A stretch of 64,000 nucleotides of DNA from Candidatus Kuenenia stuttgartensis (lineage in GTDB: Bacteria; Planctomycetota; Phycisphaerae; Phycisphaerales; SM1A02). The notes beneath the pieces were generated by a model. The model saw only the letters and a list, made by a program, of their open reading frames with translations. It had not been told where the DNA came from and did not search any database. Within the stretch, counting starts at the first letter, position 1; each line of letters starts with the position of its first letter. Positions 26,262 to 34,069 of this stretch are shown here, piece after piece. The stretch covers positions 62,001-126,000 of the forward strand of contig CAMDMA010000001.1 in assembly GCA_945902075.1 (NCBI GenBank), in the 5' to 3' direction. The position numbers and the translations under genes were made by a program.

Positions 26262-26654
26262 TCACCATGTTGGTGCTTCAGCAATGAGATCGGTATCGAC
26301 ACCGGCGTACAAAATGGTCAGCCTTGACCCATCCCAATTCCAGGAGTAGCCCTTCGGAAGTGTTGGATCGCGCTGAAGAAGCGGTTGCTGGCCGGCGTCC
26401 GGAGAAGTCATCGCTTCCCAGAGCGCATCGGTTCCATCCGCACCGCTCGCGATCGGCGTCACGCCTCCATGCCGAAGCCTGTACATCTCAATTTGGCCTC
26501 GGACCGCCGACAACTGCGATCGCGCAGCACTCGTCGTCGCTTCCGACATGAACCCCGTCATGTTGGGCACCACCAACGCGGCAAGGATGCCGAGGATGAT
26601 GACGACGGTCAGAATCTCGATGAGCGTGAAGCCGCGGCGAACTTTTTGAGTCAT
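26262..26654 (-). CDS. Pseudopilin, GspG-like (second)
   Basis: 130 aa from ATG 26654; the track extends 165 bp further into the neighbouring gene, which is implausible. Short leader MTQKVRRG, cleavage G|FTLIEILTVVIILGILAALVVP with Glu at +5, then the GspG-like helix (SQLSAVRGQIEMYRLRHGG). The C-terminus ends KGYSWNWDGSRLTILYAGVD. It is about 37% identical by eye to the next pseudopilin in the N-terminal half, so the two are paralogues with distinct C-terminal domains. Confidence 0.88.
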   Translation of the reverse strand: MTQKVRRGFTLIEILTVVIILGILAALVVPNMTGFMSEATTSAARSQLSAVRGQIEMYRLRHGGVTPIASGADGTDALWEAMTSPDAGQQPLLQRDPTLPKGYSWNWDGSRLTILYAGVDTDLIAEAPTW

Positions 26655-26769
26655 GCGATGTGCTCGTCTTTTCAGCCGGGGACACGGCCGGTTTAAGGAG
26701 TCCTCACTCCAGTCAAGCAAGCGGGCCGCGCGAATTTCTCCGCGCGGCTCGTGAATTCGATTCAGCCAA

Positions 26770-27171
26770 TCACCAATTCTCGATCTCTGCAGCGGTGAGG
26801 CCCTCAGGCAGGGTGGCACCGGTGAAGGTCACGTAGATCGTCTCAATGTTCGGCGATGACGCGAGATCACCCCAGCTGAACTCGTAACCAGTCGGAAGAG
26901 TTGGAGTCTTCTGGAGGTACGGGTCTTCGCCATTCGGCGGCGTCAGCAGATCGTTGAAATCAACGGGCAGATTGCCGTTGTTGCGAACACGGAAGAGCTC
27001 AATCTGGCTGCGAACGGTCTGCAGCTGACTCTTCACGCTGCTCTCGGCAGCTTCCTGCGAAGCGTTCGTGAACTGTGGGATCACGATTGCGGCAAGAATG
27101 CCGAGAATCACGACGACGATGAGAATTTCGATAAGCGTAAATCCACGGCGAATCGAGCGCTTTGCGTGCAT
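26770..27171 (-). CDS. Major pseudopilin, GspG/PilA-like (first gene of the pilus operon)
   Basis: 133 aa from ATG 27171, supported by AAGGAG about 9 nt upstream; the track's 27405 start is too early. Leader MHAKRSIRRG, cleavage G|FTLIEILIVVVILGILAAIVIPQF, Glu at +5, then the conserved helix VKSQLQTVRSQIELFRVRNNG and the DP-Y-L block typical of GspG. As the first machinery gene behind a long upstream region with a good ribosome site, it is the likely main filament subunit. Confidence 0.9.
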   Translation of the reverse strand: MHAKRSIRRGFTLIEILIVVVILGILAAIVIPQFTNASQEAAESSVKSQLQTVRSQIELFRVRNNGNLPVDFNDLLTPPNGEDPYLQKTPTLPTGYEFSWGDLASSPNIETIYVTFTGATLPEGLTAAEIENW

Positions 27172-27567
27172 AGTTCGATGCTCCTTACCTCGGATGACTG
27201 ACAGTGATAGGCAAACCGACCCGAGGAATTCGCTCGGTCGCCTTATAGCTTTCGTGTGGACCCACGCGGGCCCCTCGGAAATGCCGCCGCGGACTATTCG
27301 CCCGCGACGACGAGGCTCGAAATCCCTCCCTGAGGCCGCGCCCCTCCCTCGAAGCACGCAGCCAAGGATTTGAACACTGAAAGATCGGCGCACGAGCGCT
27401 TTCAAATCACCTCATGACGCGATTCACCTGTAGGAAAGATGTCGATCCCCTTGCGTATCCCGCGTGGCCGTCACAGATCGACGTCGTGGGACTCGCACGA
27501 GCGTCCAACCGCCACATCGCACGCGCGATTGAGCGGAAAACGCAGCAGTACGACGTTGGGCTTCGCG
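27172..27567. other. Leader region of the pilus operon, no gene seen
   Basis: 396 bp between the PilZ-like gene and the first pseudopilin, both on the minus strand. A CCTCGG/CCGAGG pair (27188-27193, 27221-27226) could fold near the pseudopilin ribosome site. Track ORFs here have no family resemblance. The pilus promoter is presumably in this stretch; I could not pick a convincing -10/-35. Confidence 0.4.
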
Positions 27568-27942
27568 TCAGAGAAAGTGCGCGCCATCGAAGCGAATCGC
27601 GATACGAAAGCGACCTTCACCGAAGTTATCGCAGCGCATGACGATTCCCGTCGCGGGGCGCCCGTTGGGATCGCTGAATCCCACGCTGACGCGCATGTTT
27701 TCTGCGACCGGCGTTATCGAATTTCCAGCGAGCCACCACGGCGAACCATCGAGCCCGTGAAGCTCGACAACCAAACCGAGCTCGTGTCCAAGCGAGAGAA
27801 TCGTCGCGTTGCCCGGAATGCGCCAACGCGGCGAAGTCCGGCGATCGAGCCGAAACTCTGAGCGAAGACGCCCACGGCCAGGCCAGTCAACGTTGCTGAG
27901 GATCCGCTCGAAGGAAGAGTGCGTCGCGGTCATGGTGTGCAT
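27568..27942 (-). CDS. PilZ-like domain protein
   Basis: About 124 aa from ATG 27942 (or 27933); the long upstream part of the 389-aa track ORF is antisense to the neighbouring gene. RRTSPRWR resembles the RxxxR arm of PilZ domains, and the end (RPATGIVMRCDNFGEGRFRIAIRFDG) resembles the last PilZ strands. The second motif (D/N)xSxxG is poorly kept (DGSPWW), so cyclic di-GMP binding is uncertain. Placed just upstream of the pilus operon on the same strand, it could link cyclic di-GMP to the motor. Confidence 0.55.
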   Translation of the reverse strand: MHTMTATHSSFERILSNVDWPGRGRLRSEFRLDRRTSPRWRIPGNATILSLGHELGLVVELHGLDGSPWWLAGNSITPVAENMRVSVGFSDPNGRPATGIVMRCDNFGEGRFRIAIRFDGAHFL

Positions 27943-28032
27943 TGGGACGAAAGCATTTCGGCAACGACTGCGCGTGCGCTTGAGATTCTGCGGACACCGC
28001 AGTTCCTGCGGCCGATCCGGCAAGAATCGCTG

Positions 28033-28038
28033 TATAAA
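28033..28038 (+). promoter_or_regulatory. Candidate -10 element (TATAAA) 6 nt before ATG 28045
   Basis: TATAAA preceded by TG (extended -10 style) and followed by ACCAGC-ATG. Transcription would begin at or next to the ATG. Part of the recurring short-spacing pattern. Confidence 0.4.
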
Positions 28039-28044
28039 ACCAGC

Positions 28045-28596
28045 ATGAAGTTCGCACCCGCGCCCAGGATCGGCGTCCCTGCTGGCACCGCGGCGGCCAT
28101 CGTCATCGCGACCTCTCCGTCTACGGATCCGCTGCTCGACTCGCGTCGGTACGCGCGATTTGCCGCGCTGCCAGCTCCTGAGATGCACGCGGCATTTGAA
28201 GCGCTTGTCGCAAGTGGCGTCTATGTGATCCTTGAACGGCGAATCCTCGTACTCCGCATTCTCCAAGCAGAGACGCGCGCAATTGCCGCCATCGTGTCCG
28301 TTGAGGACACGCAACCTGCGCGTCCGGGAATCCATCCGATCACGCAAACGATTTCGATAACGGACCCCTCCGGCGCACTCGGCACACTGCTCGATTTCTC
28401 CACCAAACAGCGGCCGGTCTTCCACGGCTCGACCCCTGATGGCATCACCCTCTCTGGTTTCGAGGCGGACGACGAACCAGCGCTCATTGCGGCGCTTGAA
28501 ACGCTCTTCCCGGTGCAGCTGCGTCAGCCCGGTGTTTGGGCGGTTTTCGCTGGTATCGAGGCCATCGTTCCCGCAGGACTCGTCCTCGAACTTTGA
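28045..28596 (+). CDS. Hypothetical protein, divergent from the PilZ-like gene
   Basis: 183 aa from ATG 28045; an in-frame GTG at 27937 would give 219 aa but would overlap the divergent PilZ-like start. Not recognised. It has no membrane segment; it alternates beta strands and helices (VPAGTAAAIVIATSP, GVYVILERRILVLRILQAETRAIAAIVSV, ETLFPVQLRQPGVWAVFAGIEAIVPAGLVLEL). Codon use is like that of neighbours. It ends 39 bp before serC. Confidence 0.5.
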   Translation: MKFAPAPRIGVPAGTAAAIVIATSPSTDPLLDSRRYARFAALPAPEMHAAFEALVASGVYVILERRILVLRILQAETRAIAAIVSVEDTQPARPGIHPITQTISITDPSGALGTLLDFSTKQRPVFHGSTPDGITLSGFEADDEPALIAALETLFPVQLRQPGVWAVFAGIEAIVPAGLVLEL

Positions 28597-28620
28597 AATC
28601 GTCCCGACAAGATGCGCTGC

Positions 28621-28626
28621 TAAACT
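28621..28626 (+). promoter_or_regulatory. Candidate -10 element (TAAACT) 9 nt before the serC ATG
   Basis: TAAACT then CGGCCTCTC then ATG 28636. The spacing leaves at most a couple of leader bases. No Shine-Dalgarno is visible for the first ATG. Confidence 0.35.
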
Positions 28627-28635
28627 CGGCCTCTC

Positions 28636-29850
28636 ATGACCGACGCGACCGACGCGACCGCAAGGACCTCCATGACTGCCCTCACCGCCATGACCGCCAT
28701 GACCGCACTGACCCCCGCCGCCGCCGCCGTCGCTCACACGCTCTTTCCTCAGGCTCCCTCGAAGGGGCGCGTGTACAACTTCTCCGCAGGGCCAGCATGC
28801 ATGCCCGAATCTGTGCTGGAACAGATTCGCGAAGAAATCTTCGATTGTCGCGGGGGCGGGATCGGACTACTCGAACTCTCTCACCGCGGCGCGCTGTACG
28901 AGGACCTCAACAATGAGGCCGAAGCGATGTGTCGAAAGGCGGCGAATGTCGGAAGTGACTACGCGGTCTTTTTCATGCCCGGCGGTGCAACGCTCCAATT
29001 TGGTTTGCTTCCGCTGAACTTCGTTCCAGATACAGGTACCGCCGCATACATCGACACGTCGATTTGGTCATACAAGGCATACACCGAGGCCCTTCGCTGC
29101 CGCAATGTGACGATCGCCTTCGATGGCCGATCGCTCTCCGCGAAGTACTCGCGAGTACCAAAGCAGGGCGAGTTCACAGAGCCATCGAATGCCGCGTACC
29201 TGCTTTACTGCCAGAACAACACGGTGGAGGGCACGACATTCTGGGCGCCGCCCGAAACTTCGCTGCCGCTCATCGGTGATGCGACGAGCGACATCTTCTC
29301 GCGTCCTTGGGACTTCACGAAGCATGCGATGGTGCTTGCCGCCGGACAGAAAAACCTTGGTGCATCCGGCGCGAGCCTCGTGGTCGCGCGCAAAGACTTC
29401 ATCGCACGTGCCACGCAGAAGCTCCCGCAAATTCTCCGCTTTGAAGACCATGCGAACGCTGGATCGCGGCTCAACACCCCGCCTACATTCGCCGTTCGCG
29501 TCATGGGCCTGATGGCTGAGTGGTCGCTCAAGGTGGGCGGTCCCGAAGCGATTGCGAAAAACAACGCTCTCAAAGCCAATCTGATCTGGAACGCTGTCGA
29601 CAACTCCGGTGGCTTCTATTCATGGCCCGCAGAAAAGTGGTGCCGCTCGCACCTCAACATTTGTTTCAAAACGGCGAAGCCGGAACTCGATGCGAAGTTT
29701 GTCTCCGAAGCTGAGCAGCATGGTCTCTTCGGGCTCCTCGGCCATCGCGAGGCAGGCGGTATGCGCGCGTCGAGTTACAACGCTTTCCCCGTAAAGGGCT
29801 GCGAGATCCTGGCTGACTTCATGGGCGAATTTGCCCGGCGAAACGGCTGA
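28636..29850 (+). CDS. serC: Phosphoserine aminotransferase
   Basis: PLP-dependent conversion of 3-phosphohydroxypyruvate to phosphoserine in serine synthesis; also used in pyridoxal phosphate synthesis. The SerC core begins at VYNFSAGPACMPESVLEQI (residue about 46). The PLP lysine lies in AAGQKNLGASG (Lys about 239), with EGTTFWAPP and the C-terminal GGMRASSYNAFP typical of the family. Compared with usual SerC there are about 44 extra N-terminal residues, Thr/Ala/Met-rich, encoded by 9-bp repeats with several in-frame ATGs (28636, 28672, 28690, 28699). The true start may be any of them. Confidence 0.92.
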   Translation: MTDATDATARTSMTALTAMTAMTALTPAAAAVAHTLFPQAPSKGRVYNFSAGPACMPESVLEQIREEIFDCRGGGIGLLELSHRGALYEDLNNEAEAMCRKAANVGSDYAVFFMPGGATLQFGLLPLNFVPDTGTAAYIDTSIWSYKAYTEALRCRNVTIAFDGRSLSAKYSRVPKQGEFTEPSNAAYLLYCQNNTVEGTTFWAPPETSLPLIGDATSDIFSRPWDFTKHAMVLAAGQKNLGASGASLVVARKDFIARATQKLPQILRFEDHANAGSRLNTPPTFAVRVMGLMAEWSLKVGGPEAIAKNNALKANLIWNAVDNSGGFYSWPAEKWCRSHLNICFKTAKPELDAKFVSEAEQHGLFGLLGHREAGGMRASSYNAFPVKGCEILADFMGEFARRNG

Positions 29851-29890
29851 GATTTCGTCGTCTTGTCGATCTCGCAGCCACAGATTGCGC

Positions 29891-30538
29891 TTAGGCGTCA
29901 AGTCTGTCGAGTGCAGCGCGGCCGCGAGGTAGATCAAAACAAGTTCCAGTTCGAACATAACTCGCGCCGCCCATGCGGCCGATGGCGTTTAGTTTTGTCG
30001 GGTCGATCCGCTTCCCATCAAGTACGGCGTCTTCGATGTGCATGTACACCACGCGACCGATGACCATGTTGCCGCCATCGGGAATCCCCGGCGCGAATCG
30101 CTTGATCTCGACAGTCTCGCACTCGAATGTCACCGGACTCTCGGCAAATCGGGGCGCAGCGATGCGCACGCAGGGCAAGGGCGTGAGCCCGGAGAGGGCA
30201 AATTCGCTGTCCCCCGGCGCAAGACGCTCTGAACACGCAACGACCCGACGAACGGATGCCTCCGTCGCCAAGCCGATCGAGAAACAACCGGTCCCTCCAT
30301 CGCCCAACAACTTCGCGTTGGCGAGCGTGTCCTTCTCGCCACCATCCTCGCGATTGGCTGGACAAAACATCACGAGAAAAGGCTCGCTCGAGACTCCGTT
30401 GAAGAAGGAAAACGGCGCAAGATTCGGACGCCCCGCGAGATCCACCGTACCGACGACCGCGATGGGCCGCGGAACAATCGCGCCAATAAGCAGACCATAA
30501 CGCCGCGCCGCCGTGAGCTCTGATGGATCAAATTGCAC
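29891..30538 (-). CDS. Flavin reductase family protein (FMN-binding split barrel)
   Basis: 215 aa from GTG 30538, chosen over the track's 30679 because GGAGGGGAG lies about 9 nt upstream and the longer form would run deep into the phosphatase gene. Core: YGLLIGAIVPRPIAVVGTVDLAGRPNLAPFSFFNGVSSEPFLVMF, the flavin-binding PRPIA and NLAPFS segments, and EIKRFAPGIPDGGNMVIGRVVYMH. Members bind FMN and reduce flavins or act on aromatic substrates; the substrate is unknown. Its first 11 bp overlap the phosphatase gene, so the pair is co-transcribed. Confidence 0.8.
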   Translation of the reverse strand: MQFDPSELTAARRYGLLIGAIVPRPIAVVGTVDLAGRPNLAPFSFFNGVSSEPFLVMFCPANREDGGEKDTLANAKLLGDGGTGCFSIGLATEASVRRVVACSERLAPGDSEFALSGLTPLPCVRIAAPRFAESPVTFECETVEIKRFAPGIPDGGNMVIGRVVYMHIEDAVLDGKRIDPTKLNAIGRMGGASYVRTGTCFDLPRGRAALDRLDA

Positions 30539-31031
30539 GGTGATTTCTCCCCTCCAACGCGCTGCCAACATGCAAGACAAGGCCATCCATCGCCGCCTCG
30601 AGCATGTCAACCATTTCGACAAAACCGGATTGCCCACCGTAATACGGGTCTGGCACATCCTCGTGCGAGCGTCGTGCATCGAACTCGCGCACGAGCAACA
30701 CCCGATTCGGCAACGCCCCGCGCGAGAGTACAGCCATCACGTGCGAACGATCCATGCACACGAAGAGATCACATTCAAGAAAATCACGGTCGCGGAGGCT
30801 GCGCGCGGTTCCTACCGCCTCGTAGCCAGCGTCGCGCAAGGCCGTCACTGTTCGGGGATCCGGGCTGGCGCCCTCATGCCAGTCGCCCGTGCCAGCAGAG
30901 TCGATCTTGACCCGCGGAAGAATCCCAGCGCGGCGCGCATACTCACGGAAAATGTTTTCGGCAGCGGGACTGCGACAAATGTTTCCTGTGCAGACAAAAA
31001 CGATTTGAAACGGCGCGCGCCCGTTGATCAT
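30528..31031 (-). CDS. Low-molecular-weight protein tyrosine phosphatase
   Basis: 167 aa, cytoplasmic. Catalytic loop C14-TGNIC-R20-S (CX5R), general acid Asp128 in DVPDPYYGG, and the conserved SAGTGDWHEGASPDPR region. It may dephosphorylate tyrosine or arginine residues; which one cannot be told from sequence. Divergent from sthA with only 52 bp between starts. A TACACT hexamer sits 6 nt before its ATG. Confidence 0.92.
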   Translation of the reverse strand: MINGRAPFQIVFVCTGNICRSPAAENIFREYARRAGILPRVKIDSAGTGDWHEGASPDPRTVTALRDAGYEAVGTARSLRDRDFLECDLFVCMDRSHVMAVLSRGALPNRVLLVREFDARRSHEDVPDPYYGGQSGFVEMVDMLEAAMDGLVLHVGSALEGRNHRAI

Positions 31032-31037
31032 GACGCG

Positions 31038-31043
31038 AGTGTA
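31038..31043 (-). promoter_or_regulatory. Candidate -10 element (TACACT) 6 nt before the phosphatase ATG
   Basis: On the minus strand TACACT-CGCGTC-ATG (31031). It mirrors the element of divergent sthA 29 bp away. Confidence 0.45.
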
Positions 31044-31071
31044 CCCCTGTCGAGGTGTGATTCTTCGTCGC

Positions 31072-31077
31072 TACACT
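31072..31077 (+). promoter_or_regulatory. Candidate -10 element (TACACT) 6 nt before the sthA ATG
   Basis: TACACT-GGCGCG-ATG (31084). Supports the ATG at 31084 over the track's 31024 start. Confidence 0.45.
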
Positions 31078-31083
31078 GGCGCG

Positions 31084-32493
31084 ATGGTGTACGACTACGA
31101 CCTTCTCGTCATTGGCAGCGGCCCGGCAGGACAGCGCGCGGCAGTGCAGGCCGCCAAACTCGGCAAGCGTGTTGCGATCGTCGAGCGTCAGCGGATGGTC
31201 GGCGGAGTGTCACTCCATACCGGCACCGTACCGAGCAAGACCTTTCGTGAAGCGGTGCTCTCGCTCACGCATGTACCGACGCTCGCCGCTGGGACTCCGG
31301 TCGACCGACCGCGGCCGTCAATCGAAGACCTGCTCCACCGCGTGAACGATGTGATTGAGCGTGAACTTGAGGTTGTCGCGAAGCAACTTTCGCGCAACGG
31401 CGTTGATCTACTGAGCGGAAATGCCAAGTTTCTCGACCCGCACACCGTGCAAATCGATGGCGCAGCACTCGACCGCCACGCGAGCGCCGAGCACATCCTG
31501 ATCGCCTGTGGAAGCACGCCCGCAGCGCCGCCCATTCCCGCCGACCACGAATCGATCCTCACCAGCGACGACATCCTCAAACTTCCTCGCCTGCCACGAT
31601 CACTCGCCGTCATCGGTGGTGGCGTCATCGGCGTGGAGTACGCATCGATGTTCGCGGAACTCGGCATCGAGGTCACCCTCATTGATCGCCATGATCGGCT
31701 GCTCGAATTTTGTGACTCTGAGATCGTCGACGAACTCATTCATCAAATGCGCAAGAAGCGCGTCACCTTTCGCCTCGGCGAAGCGGTGAAGACGATTCAA
31801 GGTCAGTCGGGGCCAACTCAAAAGTCTGCCACCATCGAACTCGAGAGCGGGAAACTCGTGGCAGTCGACGCTGTGCTTTTCTCAATTGGTCGCATCGGCG
31901 CAACTGCGTCGCTCGATCTCGACAAGGTCGGACTGAAAGCGGACGATCGCGGCCGCCTCACCGTCAATGCCAACTTCCAAACCACGGTGCCGCACATTTC
32001 TGCCGCCGGTGACATCATCGGCTTTCCTGCGCTTGCCTCGACGAGTTCGGAGCAAGGTCGATTGGCCGTGTGCAGCATGTTTGGAATCGAAGCGAAGCCA
32101 GCACCCGCCGGATTTCCGTACGGGATCTATGCGATTCCGGAGATCTCAATGATCGGCGCGACGGAGCAGGAACTCACGCAGAAAAAGATTCCCTACGAAG
32201 TCGGCGTCGCACGCTACGCGGAAATCGCGCGCGGACAGATCCTCGGAGACGACAGCGGACTCTTCAAAATGATCTTCCATCGCGAAACCCGCGCGCTCCT
32301 CGGCGTCCACTGCATGGGCACGCAGGCAACTGAACTTGTGCATATTGGTCAAGCGGTACTGACGCTTGGGGGAGGTCTCGATTATTTCCTCGAAGCCGTC
32401 TTCAACTATCCAACGCTTGCGGAGTGCTACAAGGTCGCAGCGTTTAATGCGGCGAACCACATGCGCGTCGAACGGACGGCTGGCTCGAGATAG
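31084..32493 (+). CDS. sthA: Soluble (Si-specific) NAD(P) transhydrogenase
   Basis: Transfers reducing equivalents between NADPH and NAD+. 469 aa from ATG 31084, close to the 466 aa of E. coli SthA. FAD-binding GSGPAG near the N-terminus, GGVSLHTGTVPSKTFREAV where disulfide reductases carry CxxxxC (no redox cysteines here, as in SthA), NAD-binding VIGGGVIGVEYASMFAELG, and the FAD loop ISAAGDIIG. The dimer domain ends VFNYPTLAECYKVAAFNAANH. A TACACT hexamer 6 nt upstream supports this start. Dihydrolipoamide dehydrogenase is excluded by the missing cysteines. Confidence 0.92.
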   Translation: MVYDYDLLVIGSGPAGQRAAVQAAKLGKRVAIVERQRMVGGVSLHTGTVPSKTFREAVLSLTHVPTLAAGTPVDRPRPSIEDLLHRVNDVIERELEVVAKQLSRNGVDLLSGNAKFLDPHTVQIDGAALDRHASAEHILIACGSTPAAPPIPADHESILTSDDILKLPRLPRSLAVIGGGVIGVEYASMFAELGIEVTLIDRHDRLLEFCDSEIVDELIHQMRKKRVTFRLGEAVKTIQGQSGPTQKSATIELESGKLVAVDAVLFSIGRIGATASLDLDKVGLKADDRGRLTVNANFQTTVPHISAAGDIIGFPALASTSSEQGRLAVCSMFGIEAKPAPAGFPYGIYAIPEISMIGATEQELTQKKIPYEVGVARYAEIARGQILGDDSGLFKMIFHRETRALLGVHCMGTQATELVHIGQAVLTLGGGLDYFLEAVFNYPTLAECYKVAAFNAANHMRVERTAGSR

Positions 32494-32569
32494 TCACCCA
32501 ACGAAGGCGCGCATATCGCGTTTGAGTGCGACCTCAAATATTGTCAGCGACTTCGCAAGTCGAAACGCG

Positions 32570-32575
32570 TATACT
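32570..32575 (+). promoter_or_regulatory. Candidate -10 element of the tmRNA gene (TATACT)
   Basis: TATACT lies 19 bp before the mature tmRNA 5' end, leaving a short leader for RNase P to remove. No well-spaced -35 seen. Confidence 0.4.
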
Positions 32576-32594
32576 CAGGCTGTCTTTTACATCA

Positions 32595-32945
32595 GGGGCC
32601 GACCAGCATCGACCGGACGCACCTTGTCCATCGTTGCGAGCCGTGGAGCATCCAGGCCACGTAAAAAGGATGCAAAACTAGAACTGCCAACACGCAGTAC
32701 GCTCTCGCCGCCTAATTCGCGGTGACGCGGAGTAGACCCGACGCCCGGTAGGGTTTGCCCGCGCAAAAAACTGGGCTGGTTCCAAAGCGATGCCTTACCG
32801 CCGCGGAACGAGACAACAGTCAGGCTGGCTGAGGTTTGGCGCCCGCTGTCAGCGGATGGCCTCGGCGAGATTGAAATGACAGAAACGCTCGTAGACGCGG
32901 TGGGTGAGACGTTTCGGCACGGGGGTGCGAATCCCCCCGGCTCCA
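32595..32945 (+). ncRNA. ssrA: Transfer-messenger RNA (tmRNA)
   Basis: Rescues stalled ribosomes and tags nascent peptides. 351 nt. The acceptor stem pairs GGGGCCG (5' end) with CGGCUCC (3' end), including the G3-U pair that alanyl-tRNA synthetase reads. The T arm is GGGGG-UGCGAAU-CCCCC. The tag frame starts at GCC 32686 and reads ANTQYALAA followed by TAA at 32713-32715. That is 9 residues with the standard YALAA degron, similar to planctomycete tags. CCA is not fully encoded (discriminator A, then C). Position 55 of the T loop is G instead of the usual U. Confidence 0.95.
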
Positions 32946-33257
32946 CTTTTGCACGGCACCTGCCGTGAACAGCGACGACTGTCGTGGTGAGAATTGTTCG
33001 AGGAAACCCCTCTCACGACACCATGTCACCATGGCACCACGACAGTCCGACGGACGCGCTCCGTCGCGCTTGAGATGCGATCGACCGCACTCTGCGTGAA
33101 ATCGATCGTGCACATCGGTTTTCAGCCAGTGCCATGACAAACCGTCTCCCATTCGCGACGATGCGCTGCGTGATTGCGTATCACCCAGTACCGATCGCTG
33201 TGACTATTTCACTCCAGAGATCGGCTCAGCACGACCCCAGCGAATTGGAGTAGTTTC
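32946..33257. other. Structured intergenic region between tmRNA and ECF sigma factor
   Basis: 312 bp with no gene. It contains hairpin CACGGC-ACCT-GCCGTG (32952-32967) just after tmRNA, a perfect 12-bp inverted repeat ACTGTCGTGGTG / CACCACGACAGT (32978-32989 and 33035-33046), CCATG-TCAC-CATGG inside it (33021-33034), and CGACGGA-CGCGC-TCCGTCG (33048-33066). No T-run follows any of them. GGAG 7 nt before 33258 is the ribosome site of the sigma gene. Confidence 0.6.
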
Positions 33258-33992
33258 ATGGCGGCGACCTCAAAATCGGCCCTCACCCAGACCAACTGGG
33301 ATCTCATCCGCGACGCTGCGAGTGACTCAACCACTGCCAAGTCGAGCCTCGAGAGGGTCACCCGGCGCTCATGGCCTGCCATCTATGCGTTCATTCGCGC
33401 ATCCGGCCGACCACCAGAACAAGCCACCGAACTCACGCAGGGATTCCTCTGTGATGTCTTTCTCGCGCGCAAGCTGCTTGAAAAAGCTGATCGCAATCGT
33501 GGTCGTTTCCGCACGCTGTTACTCGGCGCAGTTCGCAACTACCTCGCGGATATACATCGTCGGACGACCGCCATGACTCGTATGCCGAGAGGCGGTGTTG
33601 CACCGCTTGATCAGCTGATCACCGTTGGCATCGACCCCGTTGCGCATGGCGCCGATTCACCAGAACGTGCATTCAACGCGCGCTTCGTGGCCGGACTGAT
33701 CCGCTCCGCGGCCGAGCGACTCCAGCAAGAATTGTTGAGCGAAGGCGACGAGGCCTCGTGGGAGATCTTCCGACTCCGCGTGCTGCAGTACGCGTTCGAT
33801 GGAACGACTGTCGGTTATGAGGAGATCGCCCCTCGATTTGGCCTCGCAAAGGGCACCTGCGCGGCCAAGCTTCTGGTCGCGAAGCGTCGCTTTGCTTCCA
33901 TTCTCATGGATGAAATGCGGGCCACTGTGGAAAACCCATCCGATCTCAGCGCTGAAGTTGACGAGTTGCTGTCACTCCTTGGAAGCCGTTGA
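33258..33992 (+). CDS. ECF-type RNA polymerase sigma factor, planctomycete type
   Basis: 244 aa. TNWDLIRDAASD at the N-terminus and WPAIYAFIRASGRPPEQATELTQGFLCDVF form the region 2 pattern of the large planctomycete ECF groups (TxW...YPLYAFIRRRG...DLTQ-F). The C-terminal half has a region 4-like helix-turn-helix (VGYEEIAPRFGLAKGTCAAKLLVAKRRF). An extended C-tail of about 25 residues is acidic. GGAG is well placed before the ATG. The partner 78 bp downstream is unknown rather than the Ser/Thr kinase often found next to such sigmas. Confidence 0.85.
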   Translation: MAATSKSALTQTNWDLIRDAASDSTTAKSSLERVTRRSWPAIYAFIRASGRPPEQATELTQGFLCDVFLARKLLEKADRNRGRFRTLLLGAVRNYLADIHRRTTAMTRMPRGGVAPLDQLITVGIDPVAHGADSPERAFNARFVAGLIRSAAERLQQELLSEGDEASWEIFRLRVLQYAFDGTTVGYEEIAPRFGLAKGTCAAKLLVAKRRFASILMDEMRATVENPSDLSAEVDELLSLLGSR

Positions 33993-34069
33993 CCGCGAGA
34001 AAAACCGCACAAACATGCTGGTATATGCTGTTTCACACATGACATTCTGCACATGAATCCACACCGATC

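Noticed and set aside
27943-28737. Upstream two-thirds of the 389-aa minus ORF 27568-28737
   Set aside because: Only the last 124 codons look like a real (PilZ-like) protein; the rest is antisense to the 28045 gene and to the serC repeats (GGGGGQCGHGGHGG).
31084-32493. Dihydrolipoamide dehydrogenase or mercuric reductase
   Set aside because: The redox CxxxxC is absent (GGVSLHTGTVPSK), and length and motifs fit soluble transhydrogenase.
32952-32967. Hairpin CACGGC-ACCT-GCCGTG as tmRNA terminator
   Set aside because: Well placed but not followed by a T-run; TTTT lies before it. Listed only as part of the structured region.
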